Of a DNA stretch of 64,000 nucleotides, positions 1 through 10,414 are shown piece by piece. The position numbers and the translations under genes are program-made. The notes beneath the pieces are model-generated. The model saw only the letters and a program-made list of their open reading frames with translations, made no database searches and was not told the DNA's origin. The stretch's first letter is position 1. Each line of letters opens with the position of its first letter. The DNA comes from Methylotenera versatilis 7 (GTDB lineage Bacteria; Pseudomonadota; Gammaproteobacteria; Burkholderiales; Methylophilaceae), in NCBI RefSeq assembly GCF_000799165.1, contig NZ_JUGF01000001.1, forward strand, positions 1 through 64,000, in the 5' to 3' direction.

Positions 1-3000
1 GCGGCCGTCATCACTGGCAGCAGTACCGCCGACCTGACCGAGACCAATGCCGTACAAAGCACTGGCGGCACACTCACGGCGACCGACGTGGACAGCGCCG
101 CGACCTTCGTGGCGCAGACCAACGTGGCCGGTTCCAACGGCTACGGCAAGTTCAGCATCAACGCCGCCGGCGTGTGGACCTACACCATGGATACCGCCCA
201 CAATGAATTCGTTGGCGGCACCAGCTACACCGACAGCATTACGGTGGCGACAGCCGACGGCACCACGCAAGTGATCACCGTCACCATCCTTGGCACCAAC
301 GATGCGGCGGTACTGGGCAGCGCCACGGTTAACCTCACCGAAACCAATGCCGTGCTCAGCACCAATGGCACACTCAGCATCAGCGACGTGGACAGCCCAG
401 CCACCTTTGTGGCCCAAACCGCCACTGCTGGCACCTACGGCAGCTTCAGCATCAACGCGGCAGGCGCCTGGACCTATGTTGCCAGCAGCGCGCACAATGA
501 ATTCGTCGCTGGCACCACCTATACGGACACCTTTACGGTGACCAGTAGCGACGGCACCACCACCAGCGTCACCGTCACCATCCTTGGCACCAATGATGCG
601 GCCGTCATCACTGGCAGCAGTACCGCCGACCTGACCGAGACCAATGCCGTACAAAGCACTGGCGGCACACTCACGGCGACCGACGTGGACAGCGCCGCGA
701 CCTTCGTGGCGCAGACCAACGTGGCCGGTTCCAACGGCTACGGCAAGTTCAGCATCAACGCCGCCGGCGTGTGGACCTACACCATGGATACCGCCCACAA
801 TGAATTCGTTGGCGGCACCAGCTACACCGACAGCATTACGGTGGCGACAGCCGACGGCACCACGCAAGTGATCACCGTCACCATCCTTGGCACCAACGAT
901 GCGGCGGTACTGGGCAGCGCCACGGTTAACCTCACCGAAACCAATGCCGTGCTCAGCACCAATGGCACACTCAGCATCAGCGACGTGGACAGCCCAGCCA
1001 CCTTTGTGGCCCAAACCGCCACTGCTGGCACCTACGGCAGCTTCAGCATCAACGCGGCAGGCGCCTGGACCTATGTTGCCAGCAGCGCGCACAATGAATT
1101 CGTCGCTGGCACCACCTATACGGACACCTTTACGGTGACCAGTAGCGACGGCACCACCACCAGCGTCACCGTCACCATCCTTGGCACCAATGATGCGGCC
1201 GTCATCACTGGCAGCAGTACCGCCGACCTGACCGAGACCAATGCCGTACAAAGCACTGGCGGCACACTCACGGCGACCGACGTGGACAGCGCCGCGACCT
1301 TCGTGGCGCAGACCAACGTGGCCGGTTCCAACGGCTACGGCAAGTTCAGCATCAACGCCGCCGGCGTGTGGACCTACACCATGGATACCGCCCACAATGA
1401 ATTCGTTGGCGGCACCAGCTACACCGACAGCATTACGGTGGCGACAGCCGACGGCACCACGCAAGTGATCACCGTCACCATCCTTGGCACCAACGATGCG
1501 GCGGTACTGGGCAGCGCCACGGTTAACCTCACCGAAACCAATGCCGTGCTCAGCACCAATGGCACACTCAGCATCAGCGACGTGGACAGCCCAGCCACCT
1601 TTGTGGCCCAAACCGCCACTGCTGGCACCTACGGCAGCTTCAGCATCAACGCGGCAGGCGCCTGGACCTATGTTGCCAGCAGCGCGCACAATGAATTCGT
1701 CGCTGGCACCACCTATACGGACACCTTTACGGTGACCAGTAGCGACGGCACCACCACCAGCGTCACCGTCACCATCCTTGGCACCAATGATGCGGCCGTC
1801 ATCACTGGCAGCAGTACCGCCGACCTGACCGAGACCAATGCCGTACAAAGCACTGGCGGCACACTCACGGCGACCGACGTGGACAGCGCCGCGACCTTCG
1901 TGGCGCAGACCAACGTGGCCGGTTCCAACGGCTACGGCAAGTTCAGCATCAACGCCGCCGGCGTGTGGACCTACACCATGGATACCGCCCACAATGAATT
2001 CGTTGGCGGCACCAGCTACACCGACAGCATTACGGTGGCGACAGCCGACGGCACCACGCAAGTGATCACCGTCACCATCCTTGGCACCAACGATGCGGCG
2101 GTACTGGGCAGCGCCACGGTTAACCTCACCGAAACCAATGCCGTGCTCAGCACCAATGGCACACTCAGCATCAGCGACGTGGACAGCCCAGCCACCTTTG
2201 TGGCCCAAACCGCCACTGCTGGCACCTACGGCAGCTTCAGCATCAACGCGGCAGGCGCCTGGACCTATGTTGCCAGCAGCGCGCACAATGAATTCGTCGC
2301 TGGCACCACCTATACGGACACCTTTACGGTGACCAGTAGCGACGGCACCACCACCAGCGTCACCGTCACCATCCTTGGCACCAATGATGCGGCCGTCATC
2401 ACTGGCAGCAGTACCGCCGACCTGACCGAGACCAATGCCGTACAAAGCACTGGCGGCACACTCACGGCGACCGACGTGGACAGCGCCGCGACCTTCGTGG
2501 CGCAGACCAACGTGGCCGGTTCCAACGGCTACGGCAAGTTCAGCATCAACGCCGCCGGCGTGTGGACCTACACCATGGATACCGCCCACAATGAATTCGT
2601 TGGCGGCACCAGCTACACCGACAGCATTACGGTGGCGACAGCCGACGGCACCACGCAAGTGATCACCGTCACCATCCTTGGCACCAACGATGCGGCGGTA
2701 CTGGGCAGCGCCACGGTTAACCTCACCGAAACCAATGCCGTGCTCAGCACCAATGGCACACTCAGCATCAGCGACGTGGACAGCCCAGCCACCTTTGTGG
2801 CCCAAACCGCCACTGCTGGCACCTACGGCAGCTTCAGCATCAACGCGGCAGGCGCCTGGACCTATGTTGCCAGCAGCGCGCACAATGAATTCGTCGCTGG
2901 CACCACCTATACGGACACCTTTACGGTGACCAGTAGCGACGGCACCACCACCAGCGTCACCGTCACCATCCTTGGCACCAATGATGCGGCCGTCATCACT

Positions 3001-4490
3001 GGCAGCAGTACCGCCGACCTGACCGAGACCAATGCCGTACAAAGCACTGGCGGCACACTCACGGCGACCGACGTGGACAGCGCCGCGACCTTCGTGGCGC
3101 AGACCAACGTGGCCGGTTCCAACGGCTACGGCAAGTTCAGCATCAACGCCGCCGGCGTGTGGACCTACACCATGGATACCGCCCACAATGAATTCGTTGG
3201 CGGCACCAGCTACACCGACAGCATTACGGTGGCGACAGCCGACGGCACCACGCAAGTGATCACCGTCACCATCCTTGGCACCAACGATGCGGCGGTACTG
3301 GGCAGCGCCACGGTTAACCTCACCGAAACCAATGCCGTGCTCAGCACCAATGGCACACTCAGCATCAGCGACGTGGACAGCCCAGCCACCTTTGTGGCCC
3401 AAACCGCCACTGCTGGCACCTACGGCAGCTTCAGCATCAACGCGGCAGGCGCCTGGACCTATGTTGCCAGCAGCGCGCACAATGAATTCGTCGCTGGCAC
3501 CACCTATACGGACACCTTTACGGTGACCAGTAGCGACGGCACCACCACCAGCGTCACCGTCACCATCCTTGGCACCAATGATGCGGCCGTCATCACTGGC
3601 AGCAGTACCGCCGACCTGACCGAGACCAATGCCGTACAAAGCACTGGCGGCACACTCACGGCGACCGACGTGGACAGCGCCGCGACCTTCGTGGCGCAGA
3701 CCAACGTGGCCGGTTCCAACGGCTACGGCAAGTTCAGCATCAACGCCGCCGGCGTGTGGACCTACACCATGGATACCGCCCACAATGAATTCGTTGGCGG
3801 CACCAGCTACACCGACAGCATTACGGTGGCGACAGCCGACGGCACCACGCAAGTGATCACCGTCACCATCCTTGGCACCAACGATGCGGCGGTACTGGGC
3901 AGCGCCACGGTTAACCTCACCGAAACCAATGCCGTGCTCAGCACCAATGGCACACTCAGCATCAGCGACGTGGACAGCCCAGCCACCTTTGTGGCCCAAA
4001 CCGCCACTGCTGGCACCTACGGCAGCTTCAGCATCAACGCGGCAGGCGCCTGGACCTATGTTGCCAGCAGCGCGCACAATGAATTCGTCGCTGGCACCAC
4101 CTATACGGACACCTTTACGGTGACCAGTAGCGACGGCACCACCACCAGCGTCACCGTCACCATCCTTGGCACCAATGATGCGGCCGTCATCACTGGCAGC
4201 AGTACCGCCGACCTGACCGAGACCAATGCCGTACAAAGCACTGGCGGCACACTCACGGCGACCGACGTGGACAGCGCCGCGACCTTCGTGGCGCAGACCA
4301 ACGTGGCCGGTTCCAACGGCTACGGCAAGTTCAGCATCAACGCCGCCGGCGTGTGGACCTACACCATGGATACCGCCCACAATGAATTCGTTGGCGGCAC
4401 CAGCTACACCGACAGCATTACGGTGGCGACAGCCGACGGCACCACGCAAGTGATCACCGTCACCATCCTTGGCACCAACGATGCGGCGGT
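1..4490 (+). repeat. 7.5 near-identical 597-bp tandem repeats
   Basis: The unit recurs at 1, 598, 1195, 1792, 2389, 2986, 3583 and 4180; the last copy stops half way, near 4490. Each unit encodes 199 residues, two non-identical VCBS domains. Translations in the alternative frames and on the other strand are identical from copy to copy, so the DNA, not just the protein, is essentially invariant. The segment is clearly more GC-rich than the rest of the gene. Recent amplification or ongoing gene conversion is the simplest reading; the true copy number may be larger because the array runs off the left edge. Confidence 0.97.
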
Positions 4491-7400
4491 GGGCATTGTA
4501 GATAGCTTCGTTGTAACAGAAGGCACCTCGGCTGTCTTGGGTAATGTGCTAGCAAATGACACGGACGTTGATAGCGGAGCCCTGACTGTTGGGCAATTCG
4601 CTACTGATGCTGCCGGCACTGGCGCAAAGGCAGCTAATGGGTCAAATTCCATTACTACCGCTCTTGGCGGTACAGTGGTCATGAATGCTGATGGTACGTT
4701 TAATTACACTGCACCTGCATCCAGAATTCATGACGATGCAACTTCTGATGTAGACAGCTTTACTTACAAAACATCGGATGGATCAGCACTTTCTGCTACT
4801 TGGACAACCGTTTCCATTAATCTTGCAGATACGGCTCCAGTAGCGAATGACGATGTTGACAGCCTAAGCGGCAGTGGCGGCTCTATCACCGGCAATGTGA
4901 TAACAGGCGCAGGCGGTACAGTTGCTGGCGGGGCGGATGTATTGGGTGCAGATGCTACCTCGATAACCAATGTAGGAGTAACGCAAGGTACCGTGATTTC
5001 CAACACTGTTGGCGCCGGCAACGTACGCACTATCGTCACTATCAACGGTACACTGGTTATCGACCAAGACGACGGCAGCTATACTTATACACAGGCAGCT
5101 ACCAAGACTATTGCCGCTGGTACTGCCGCGAGCCTGGCTACATGGAACGCTGCTTTCAAGGTTTACGGTTATGACACTACGGGAACTACCACTCCTTATG
5201 TCGGCAATGTTGCGGCCAATGGTATTGATTTTGCCAAGTTGACTGCCACGCAGGCTGGTTTTGTAAGGTTCTGGAATAATACCGGCACAAATGATGATGG
5301 CATCGGTGTAGAGAGCACTGCAGGAACCACTACCACAGGTAAGATCGAGACCAATGAAAATCTGCTGATCGACCTTGGCATGACGACCACTTCGGCCACG
5401 GTCAGGTTAACAGACCTTACTGCCGCGGAAACAGCCACCTGGCGCGCTTACGCGCTTGACGGCAGTTTTGTTGGTACGGGTACGATCACTGGTGCTGCTG
5501 GCAATATTGCAAATTCAACGATTACTACCGCATCGGCCTTTAGTTATCTGGTATTTACCTCGGGCAGTGCAACCTATCGCCTTGATGGATTGACTGCCAC
5601 ACCAGTAATTGTTAAGCCAGATATTTTTACTTATACGCTGACTGATGCTGATGGCAGCACTTCTTCCGCGACGTTGACAATCAATCCAGGCATAGCGCCG
5701 GTTCTCGATCTGGATGCCTCAGGCGCGGGCACAGGTTTTTCGACCGTCTTTGCCCAAGGCGGCGCTGCAGTATCGATCGCGGATACCGACATCAGCATTA
5801 CCGATGCCGATTCTACCAATATCACCAAGGCTACTATTACATTAACCAACTCCCAAGCAGGGGACGTATTAGCTGCAGGTACGCTGCCCGGAGGGATCAC
5901 AGCTTCCGTTGTCGGGAATGTAGTGACCTTGACCGGCTCTGCGACCCTGGCCAATTACCAAACAGCGATCCGGGCGATTACCTTTAGCACAACCAGTACA
6001 AATACTACGGCGCGTAGCATCGATGTGGTGGTGACAGATGGCGCAAACAATAGCAACACAGCAATTACTACTGTAGCGGTGTCCTTACTGAATGCACCGG
6101 TTCTCGACCTGGATGCATCCGCCGCTGGCACTGGTTTTGCGACGGCTTACACGGAGAATGGTGCAGCCGTCTCGATTGCCGATGCGGATATCAGTATCAC
6201 CGATGTTGATTCGACTAATATTACTGGTGCCACCATTACATTGACCAATGCGCAAGCTGGAGATGTGCTGACGGTCGGTGTACTGCCTGGCGGTATTAGC
6301 TCAAGCATTGTCGGCAATGTAGTGACTTTGAGCGGTGCCAGCTCGCTCGCAAACTATCAAGCTGCGATCCGGGCCATTACCTTTGCAAACTCTACCGAAA
6401 GCCCGGATACCACTCCGCGTATTATTAATGTGGTGGTGACCGATGGAACAAGCAATAGCAATACCGCTACCGCAACTATTGCGGTGATAGCAGTGAATGA
6501 TGCGCCAGTTAACACTGTTCCAGGCGCACAAACCACCGCTGAAGATATTAGTAAGGCCATTACTGGCCTCAGTATCAGTGATGTGGATGCGGGTAGTGGC
6601 AGCATGACTGTGACTCTGTCGGTTACCAACGGTACGCTGACTGTCACTGGCGGTAGTGCCACCATTATAGGTAGCGGTACGGGAACAGTTACCTTGACAG
6701 GAACTGTGGCAGCAATTAATGCGACTTTAGCGTCAAATGTGACTTATCTGTCAGCACTTAACTATTATGGTAGTGATATTCTCACCATGACTACCAGCGA
6801 CAATGGTAATACAGGCACTGGCGGCACACTCATCGATGTAGATACTGTCAATCTTACAATTACCTCAGTGACTGATGCACCGCAAATCATCATGCCTGCC
6901 TCTTTGTCGAGTGTCCACGCTGGCACACCAACTGCAGCCATTAATACAACTACTGCAATTACACAAGCGAATATAGAAACTGCATTGGGTTTACCAGCAG
7001 GCTCTCTGGATAATCGTTTTGATCCACCAACTGGAGGAGCGAATGACCCAGGGAACGTAGATGTATTTGATGGCGCCTATAGTAATTATGCAATTACCCT
7101 TGGTGCGGGTAGTCAGGTTGCATTCGATTGGAGCTTCTTCAACGGCGAGATTGTTCTTAGTGAAATCAACCAGGGATACAACGATATCGCGGTACTGGTC
7201 ATTACCGCCCCCAATGGCGTGGTTACCTATCAGCTTCTTTCTTCATCGGAGCAAACTGGTATCAATGTGAACGGCACTGCAGTAGATGCGACCGGCACCG
7301 TTAATTACACCGCAACAACTACGGGACAGTATCAATTTTCGTGGCTGGTACTTAATGCGATCGATGGAAATAATGACTCTCAGCTTTCAGTTGGGGCACC

Positions 7401-8358
7401 CAAAATTTACTATAACGGGAACAGTTATGCTACACCGATCACATTCCCAATCAATGTGCTACCGGTGGGTGACGAAACTATTGGCCTGATCACTATATCC
7501 GGTCTGCCATTGAGTGGTGTTGGATTCAGTTTCATTGGCTCAAATGGCGTTGCTGTTGGAACAAATCTGGGTGGTGGTTCGTGGAGCTTCACCGAGTCTC
7601 AGTTGAGTAGTCTGCAGTTATTAACACCACCAGATTATGTTGGAACCATGAATCTCACTGTTTCAGCGATTGGAACCGAGAATGGCATAGACGCTACTGC
7701 CACACAAAATATATCGATTGAAGTTGCTGCAACAACTGTAAATATTATGGGTACGCAGGCTGGGAATACCTTGACTGGTAGTGCGGCTAATGACCTGATA
7801 GACGGTCTGGGCGGCAATGATATTATAGATGGAGGAAGCGGAAACGACATACTGTCTGGTGGTGCCGGCAACGATAATTTGAGTGGGGGTATTGGCAATG
7901 ATTTCCTGATGGGCGGGTCAGGTAACGATACGCTAAATGGCGGTGCAGGCAACGATACGCTAATTGGGGGTGCTGGTAACGATACCATGACAGGTGGCTT
8001 AGGTGTGGATGTCTTCAAGTGGGAGTTGGCCGACAAAGGTGTGGTTGGTACCCCGGCAGCTGATATCGTGACTGATTTTGATGTGGCGTCTAGGGTTGCA
8101 GGTGGCGATGTGCTGGATCTGCGCGATCTCCTGACGGGTGAAAACCAGACAAATCTGACGAACTATCTACACTTTGAAAAATCCGGCGTCAATACCATCG
8201 TGCATATTAGCGACAGTGGGGCTTATGCCGGTGGCTTTAATAGTGCTAACGATGTTCAGGTAATCACGTTGCAGAATGTCGATCTGATCGGCTCATTTGC
8301 TAACGATCAGCAGGTTATCGCTGATTTGCTCACTAAGCAGAAACTTATTACGGATTAG
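1..8358 (+). CDS. Giant RTX/VCBS-repeat adhesin secreted by type I system (5' partial)
   Basis: The reading frame is open from the first base, so the start lies upstream; 2785 residues are visible. Residues 1 to about 1497 are alternating VCBS-type domains of about 101 and 98 residues, each ending in the motif TILGTND. A cadherin-like domain follows (about 1500-1620), then a unique region. Two homologous blocks of about 130 residues start APVLDLDAS (about 1900-2160). Glycine/aspartate RTX nonapeptides of the GGxGNDxL type lie at about 2595-2665. The C-terminus (DVFKWELAD, DVLDLRDLL) is typical of type I secretion substrates. The family forms very long cell-surface, calcium-stabilised adhesins for biofilm and surface attachment (LapA-like). 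A TolC-type gene follows, which fits type I export. Adhesin function is a confident family inference; the ligand is unknown. Confidence 0.93.
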   Translation, partial: AAVITGSSTADLTETNAVQSTGGTLTATDVDSAATFVAQTNVAGSNGYGKFSINAAGVWTYTMDTAHNEFVGGTSYTDSITVATADGTTQVITVTILGTNDAAVLGSATVNLTETNAVLSTNGTLSISDVDSPATFVAQTATAGTYGSFSINAAGAWTYVASSAHNEFVAGTTYTDTFTVTSSDGTTTSVTVTILGTNDAAVITGSSTADLTETNAVQSTGGTLTATDVDSAATFVAQTNVAGSNGYGKFSINAAGVWTYTMDTAHNEFVGGTSYTDSITVATADGTTQVITVTILGTNDAAVLGSATVNLTETNAVLSTNGTLSISDVDSPATFVAQTATAGTYGSFSINAAGAWTYVASSAHNEFVAGTTYTDTFTVTSSDGTTTSVTVTILGTNDAAVITGSSTADLTETNAVQSTGGTLTATDVDSAATFVAQTNVAGSNGYGKFSINAAGVWTYTMDTAHNEFVGGTSYTDSITVATADGTTQVITVTILGTNDAAVLGSATVNLTETNAVLSTNGTLSISDVDSPATFVAQTATAGTYGSFSINAAGAWTYVASSAHNEFVAGTTYTDTFTVTSSDGTTTSVTVTILGTNDAAVITGSSTADLTETNAVQSTGGTLTATDVDSAATFVAQTNVAGSNGYGKFSINAAGVWTYTMDTAHNEFVGGTSYTDSITVATADGTTQVITVTILGTNDAAVLGSATVNLTETNAVLSTNGTLSISDVDSPATFVAQTATAGTYGSFSINAAGAWTYVASSAHNEFVAGTTYTDTFTVTSSDGTTTSVTVTILGTNDAAVITGSSTADLTETNAVQSTGGTLTATDVDSAATFVAQTNVAGSNGYGKFSINAAGVWTYTMDTAHNEFVGGTSYTDSITVATADGTTQVITVTILGTNDAAVLGSATVNLTETNAVLSTNGTLSISDVDSPATFVAQTATAGTYGSFSINAAGAWTYVASSAHNEFVAGTTYTDTFTVTSSDGTTTSVTVTILGTNDAAVITGSSTADLTETNAVQSTGGTLTATDVDSAATFVAQTNVAGSNGYGKFSINAAGVWTYTMDTAHNEFVGGTSYTDSITVATADGTTQVITVTILGTNDAAVLGSATVNLTETNAVLSTNGTLSISDVDSPATFVAQTATAGTYGSFSINAAGAWTYVASSAHNEFVAGTTYTDTFTVTSSDGTTTSVTVTILGTNDAAVITGSSTADLTETNAVQSTGGTLTATDVDSAATFVAQTNVAGSNGYGKFSINAAGVWTYTMDTAHNEFVGGTSYTDSITVATADGTTQVITVTILGTNDAAVLGSATVNLTETNAVLSTNGTLSISDVDSPATFVAQTATAGTYGSFSINAAGAWTYVASSAHNEFVAGTTYTDTFTVTSSDGTTTSVTVTILGTNDAAVITGSSTADLTETNAVQSTGGTLTATDVDSAATFVAQTNVAGSNGYGKFSINAAGVWTYTMDTAHNEFVGGTSYTDSITVATADGTTQVITVTILGTNDAAVGIVDSFVVTEGTSAVLGNVLANDTDVDSGALTVGQFATDAAGTGAKAANGSNSITTALGGTVVMNADGTFNYTAPASRIHDDATSDVDSFTYKTSDGSALSATWTTVSINLADTAPVANDDVDSLSGSGGSITGNVITGAGGTVAGGADVLGADATSITNVGVTQGTVISNTVGAGNVRTIVTINGTLVIDQDDGSYTYTQAATKTIAAGTAASLATWNAAFKVYGYDTTGTTTPYVGNVAANGIDFAKLTATQAGFVRFWNNTGTNDDGIGVESTAGTTTTGKIETNENLLIDLGMTTTSATVRLTDLTAAETATWRAYALDGSFVGTGTITGAAGNIANSTITTASAFSYLVFTSGSATYRLDGLTATPVIVKPDIFTYTLTDADGSTSSATLTINPGIAPVLDLDASGAGTGFSTVFAQGGAAVSIADTDISITDADSTNITKATITLTNSQAGDVLAAGTLPGGITASVVGNVVTLTGSATLANYQTAIRAITFSTTSTNTTARSIDVVVTDGANNSNTAITTVAVSLLNAPVLDLDASAAGTGFATAYTENGAAVSIADADISITDVDSTNITGATITLTNAQAGDVLTVGVLPGGISSSIVGNVVTLSGASSLANYQAAIRAITFANSTESPDTTPRIINVVVTDGTSNSNTATATIAVIAVNDAPVNTVPGAQTTAEDISKAITGLSISDVDAGSGSMTVTLSVTNGTLTVTGGSATIIGSGTGTVTLTGTVAAINATLASNVTYLSALNYYGSDILTMTTSDNGNTGTGGTLIDVDTVNLTITSVTDAPQIIMPASLSSVHAGTPTAAINTTTAITQANIETALGLPAGSLDNRFDPPTGGANDPGNVDVFDGAYSNYAITLGAGSQVAFDWSFFNGEIVLSEINQGYNDIAVLVITAPNGVVTYQLLSSSEQTGINVNGTAVDATGTVNYTATTTGQYQFSWLVLNAIDGNNDSQLSVGAPKIYYNGNSYATPITFPINVLPVGDETIGLITISGLPLSGVGFSFIGSNGVAVGTNLGGGSWSFTESQLSSLQLLTPPDYVGTMNLTVSAIGTENGIDATATQNISIEVAATTVNIMGTQAGNTLTGSAANDLIDGLGGNDIIDGGSGNDILSGGAGNDNLSGGIGNDFLMGGSGNDTLNGGAGNDTLIGGAGNDTMTGGLGVDVFKWELADKGVVGTPAADIVTDFDVASRVAGGDVLDLRDLLTGENQTNLTNYLHFEKSGVNTIVHISDSGAYAGGFNSANDVQVITLQNVDLIGSFANDQQVIADLLTKQKLITD

Positions 8359-8415
8359 CAAAATGTTGCTTTGGAACCAATTGCTTTTGTAAACAAATGT
8401 AAATAGCAAGGCCTG

Positions 8416-8450
8416 AATAAGCCAAGTCTGCGGACTTGGCTTATTTTTTT
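8416..8450 (+). terminator. Rho-independent terminator after the adhesin gene
   Basis: A perfect 13-bp stem (AATAAGCCAAGTC with GACTTGGCTTATT, 4-base loop) is followed by a run of T. It separates the adhesin from the TolC-type gene, so the latter probably has its own promoter in the AT-rich 8450-8640 interval. Confidence 0.9.
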
Positions 8451-8642
8451 GCACGTAATTCCACACAAAGTCAATGGCTCTTGTGAAGCATAGTTTCACA
8501 GTTACAGTTCTGATAAACTTTTGTAACAATATGAAATAATTTATAAAACTAAAATAATAAAAAATTGATTTAAGGCTTAAATATTTTGAATATTATCAAT
8601 GCGTTAAATATCCAAGTGCGCTCAAATACAGGAAAAGAGTTA

Positions 8643-10109
8643 ATGGTGAAAAATAAGACATTTCTAAAAAGATTGTTAATTACCGCGGTCATGAATAGCT
8701 TGCTGATTTCTCCAGCTATCAATGCAGAACCAATTGTTACGTTAAAGCAAATGGTTGAAAAAACCATCTCATCTAATCCAGAAGTGCAAACCAGATACCA
8801 CGCTTATCTTGGTGCTGGCTATGAGCAGGATGTGGTAAAAGGCGGATATCTACCCAAAGTCGATATTCAATCGACTTATCGCAAGCAAGAAGATATTAAT
8901 GGTTTTCGTAATAGCACTGGCACAGAAATTCCTCGTTGGAACAATGAGTTAGTATTGCGTCAAATGATTTTTGATGGTTTTGCCACGCCTTCTGAAGTGA
9001 ATCGTTTGGGCCATGCAAAGCGTGTTCGCTATTATGAGTTGCAAGCTGCGATGCAAGATACGACGCTGGAATTTATGCGCGCTTATATTGATACTTTGCG
9101 TTATAGCCAGCTGGCTGAGTATGCTAAAACCAATTATGTTACGCATAAACAGCTGTTCGATAAAATCAAGGAACGTGTCGATGCAGGTGTTGCACGTCGC
9201 GTAGATTTAGAGCAAGCGACTGGTCGCTTGGCATTGGCGGAAGCCAATTTATTGACAGAAATGACGAACTTACATGATGTCACTGCCCGTGTACAACGTT
9301 TGCTGGGCGAATTACCGCCTGAAACTTTAGAGCAGCCAGATTTCATCAGTACAGGCAAGCAAGCAACACCAGTTGAGACGCTCCGTGTTGCTTATTTGCA
9401 AAACCCCAATTTACTTTCAACGATTGAAGATATTCAAGCAACTAAAGATGAAGTGAAGACAAAAGAAGCTAAATATTTACCGCGTCTAGATTTGCAGGCA
9501 CGTAAAAATTTAGGCACTAGTTCAGACGGTCGCAATAGTACCAATGCGGCAGATGTGCTTGAATTAACGATGAGTTTTAATTTATTTAACGGTTTCTCAG
9601 ATAAAGCTTCAGTAGGTCAAGCGGTTGAAAAGCTGAACACAGCGAATGATTTCCGTGATAAAGCCTGTGTTGATACGCGTCAATTAGTGACGATTGCTTA
9701 TAACGATATTAATCAATTAAAAGAGCAATTAACCTATCGTGATATCCATCAAAAGTCGATTGAAAATGCGCGCGAAGCTTATCGCAGGCAGTTTGACATT
9801 GGACAGCGTACGTTGCTGGATTTATTAGATACCGAAAATGAATACTTTCAAGCCAAACGTAGCTTTGCCAATACGAATTTTGATATACAAGCTGCTTATG
9901 CGCGACTTTATGCCAGTCAGGGTGAGTTACTGAATAAAATTGGTTCAGCGCGCCAAGGTTTGCCAGAGGTGACTCGCGAAACTTATATGGATGTTGCTAA
10001 TATATGTGAAGCCATCGCGCCAGCACAGGTAACTGTGGATAAAGAGGCATTGTTGGCGAACGCGAAACCTTTAGGGGTAAACCAACAGTTGATTAAGCCA
10101 GTTCGCTAG
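8643..10109 (+). CDS. TolC-family outer-membrane efflux/secretion channel (AggA/LapE-like)
   Basis: 488 residues. I place the start at ATG 8643 because AGGAAAAGAG lies just upstream and the product begins with a clean signal peptide (charged MVKNKTFLKR, hydrophobic core, cleavage near INA/EP). An upstream TTG at 8586 would add a non-signal extension. The body shows the TolC pattern: long alpha-helical repeats, SNPEVQTRYHAYLGAG near the N-terminus, and a second-half repeat with GQRTLLDLLDTENEYFQAKR. The family forms the outer-membrane duct of type I exporters. Its position directly after a giant RTX protein suggests it serves that adhesin; the ABC transporter and membrane-fusion partners are not in the window. 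Confidence 0.9.
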   Translation: MVKNKTFLKRLLITAVMNSLLISPAINAEPIVTLKQMVEKTISSNPEVQTRYHAYLGAGYEQDVVKGGYLPKVDIQSTYRKQEDINGFRNSTGTEIPRWNNELVLRQMIFDGFATPSEVNRLGHAKRVRYYELQAAMQDTTLEFMRAYIDTLRYSQLAEYAKTNYVTHKQLFDKIKERVDAGVARRVDLEQATGRLALAEANLLTEMTNLHDVTARVQRLLGELPPETLEQPDFISTGKQATPVETLRVAYLQNPNLLSTIEDIQATKDEVKTKEAKYLPRLDLQARKNLGTSSDGRNSTNAADVLELTMSFNLFNGFSDKASVGQAVEKLNTANDFRDKACVDTRQLVTIAYNDINQLKEQLTYRDIHQKSIENAREAYRRQFDIGQRTLLDLLDTENEYFQAKRSFANTNFDIQAAYARLYASQGELLNKIGSARQGLPEVTRETYMDVANICEAIAPAQVTVDKEALLANAKPLGVNQQLIKPVR

Positions 10110-10260
10110 TCTGCAGCCTAAAGGCGATTGCTAGGCGTGTTAAGGACCGAGCAAAATCCTGTCGTCAAAAGGACTGCGATATCAAATTGTACGAGAGCCT
10201 GTTAATAAATAAATTGCTGATGTTTTGCTTATAAGCACTAATCAGTATTAGTTTAAAGAG

Positions 10261-10294
10261 GCGCATTGTCTGTTAAGGTAATGCGCTTTTTTAT
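10261..10294 (+). terminator. Terminator after the TolC-type gene
   Basis: The stem GCGCATT / AATGCGC with a 12-base loop is followed by TTTTTTATT. It sits about 150 bp after the TolC-type stop and before the TpsA gene. The interval 10110-10414 otherwise shows no gene. Confidence 0.75.
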
Positions 10295-10414
10295 TGCCTA
10301 AAGCTGAATTGATGGCGGCATGTAATTTGCTGATGTGCTATTAGTGCGGCAGTTTTTATTCATTCACTGCCTGTTTTTTCTGATTGTTAAAAAGAATTTT
10401 ATTGGAACTTTGTG

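Noticed and set aside
47-4682. Short reading frames repeated in each adhesin unit on both strands
   Set aside because: They recur only because the DNA unit recurs; the long frame 1-8358 explains the sequence.
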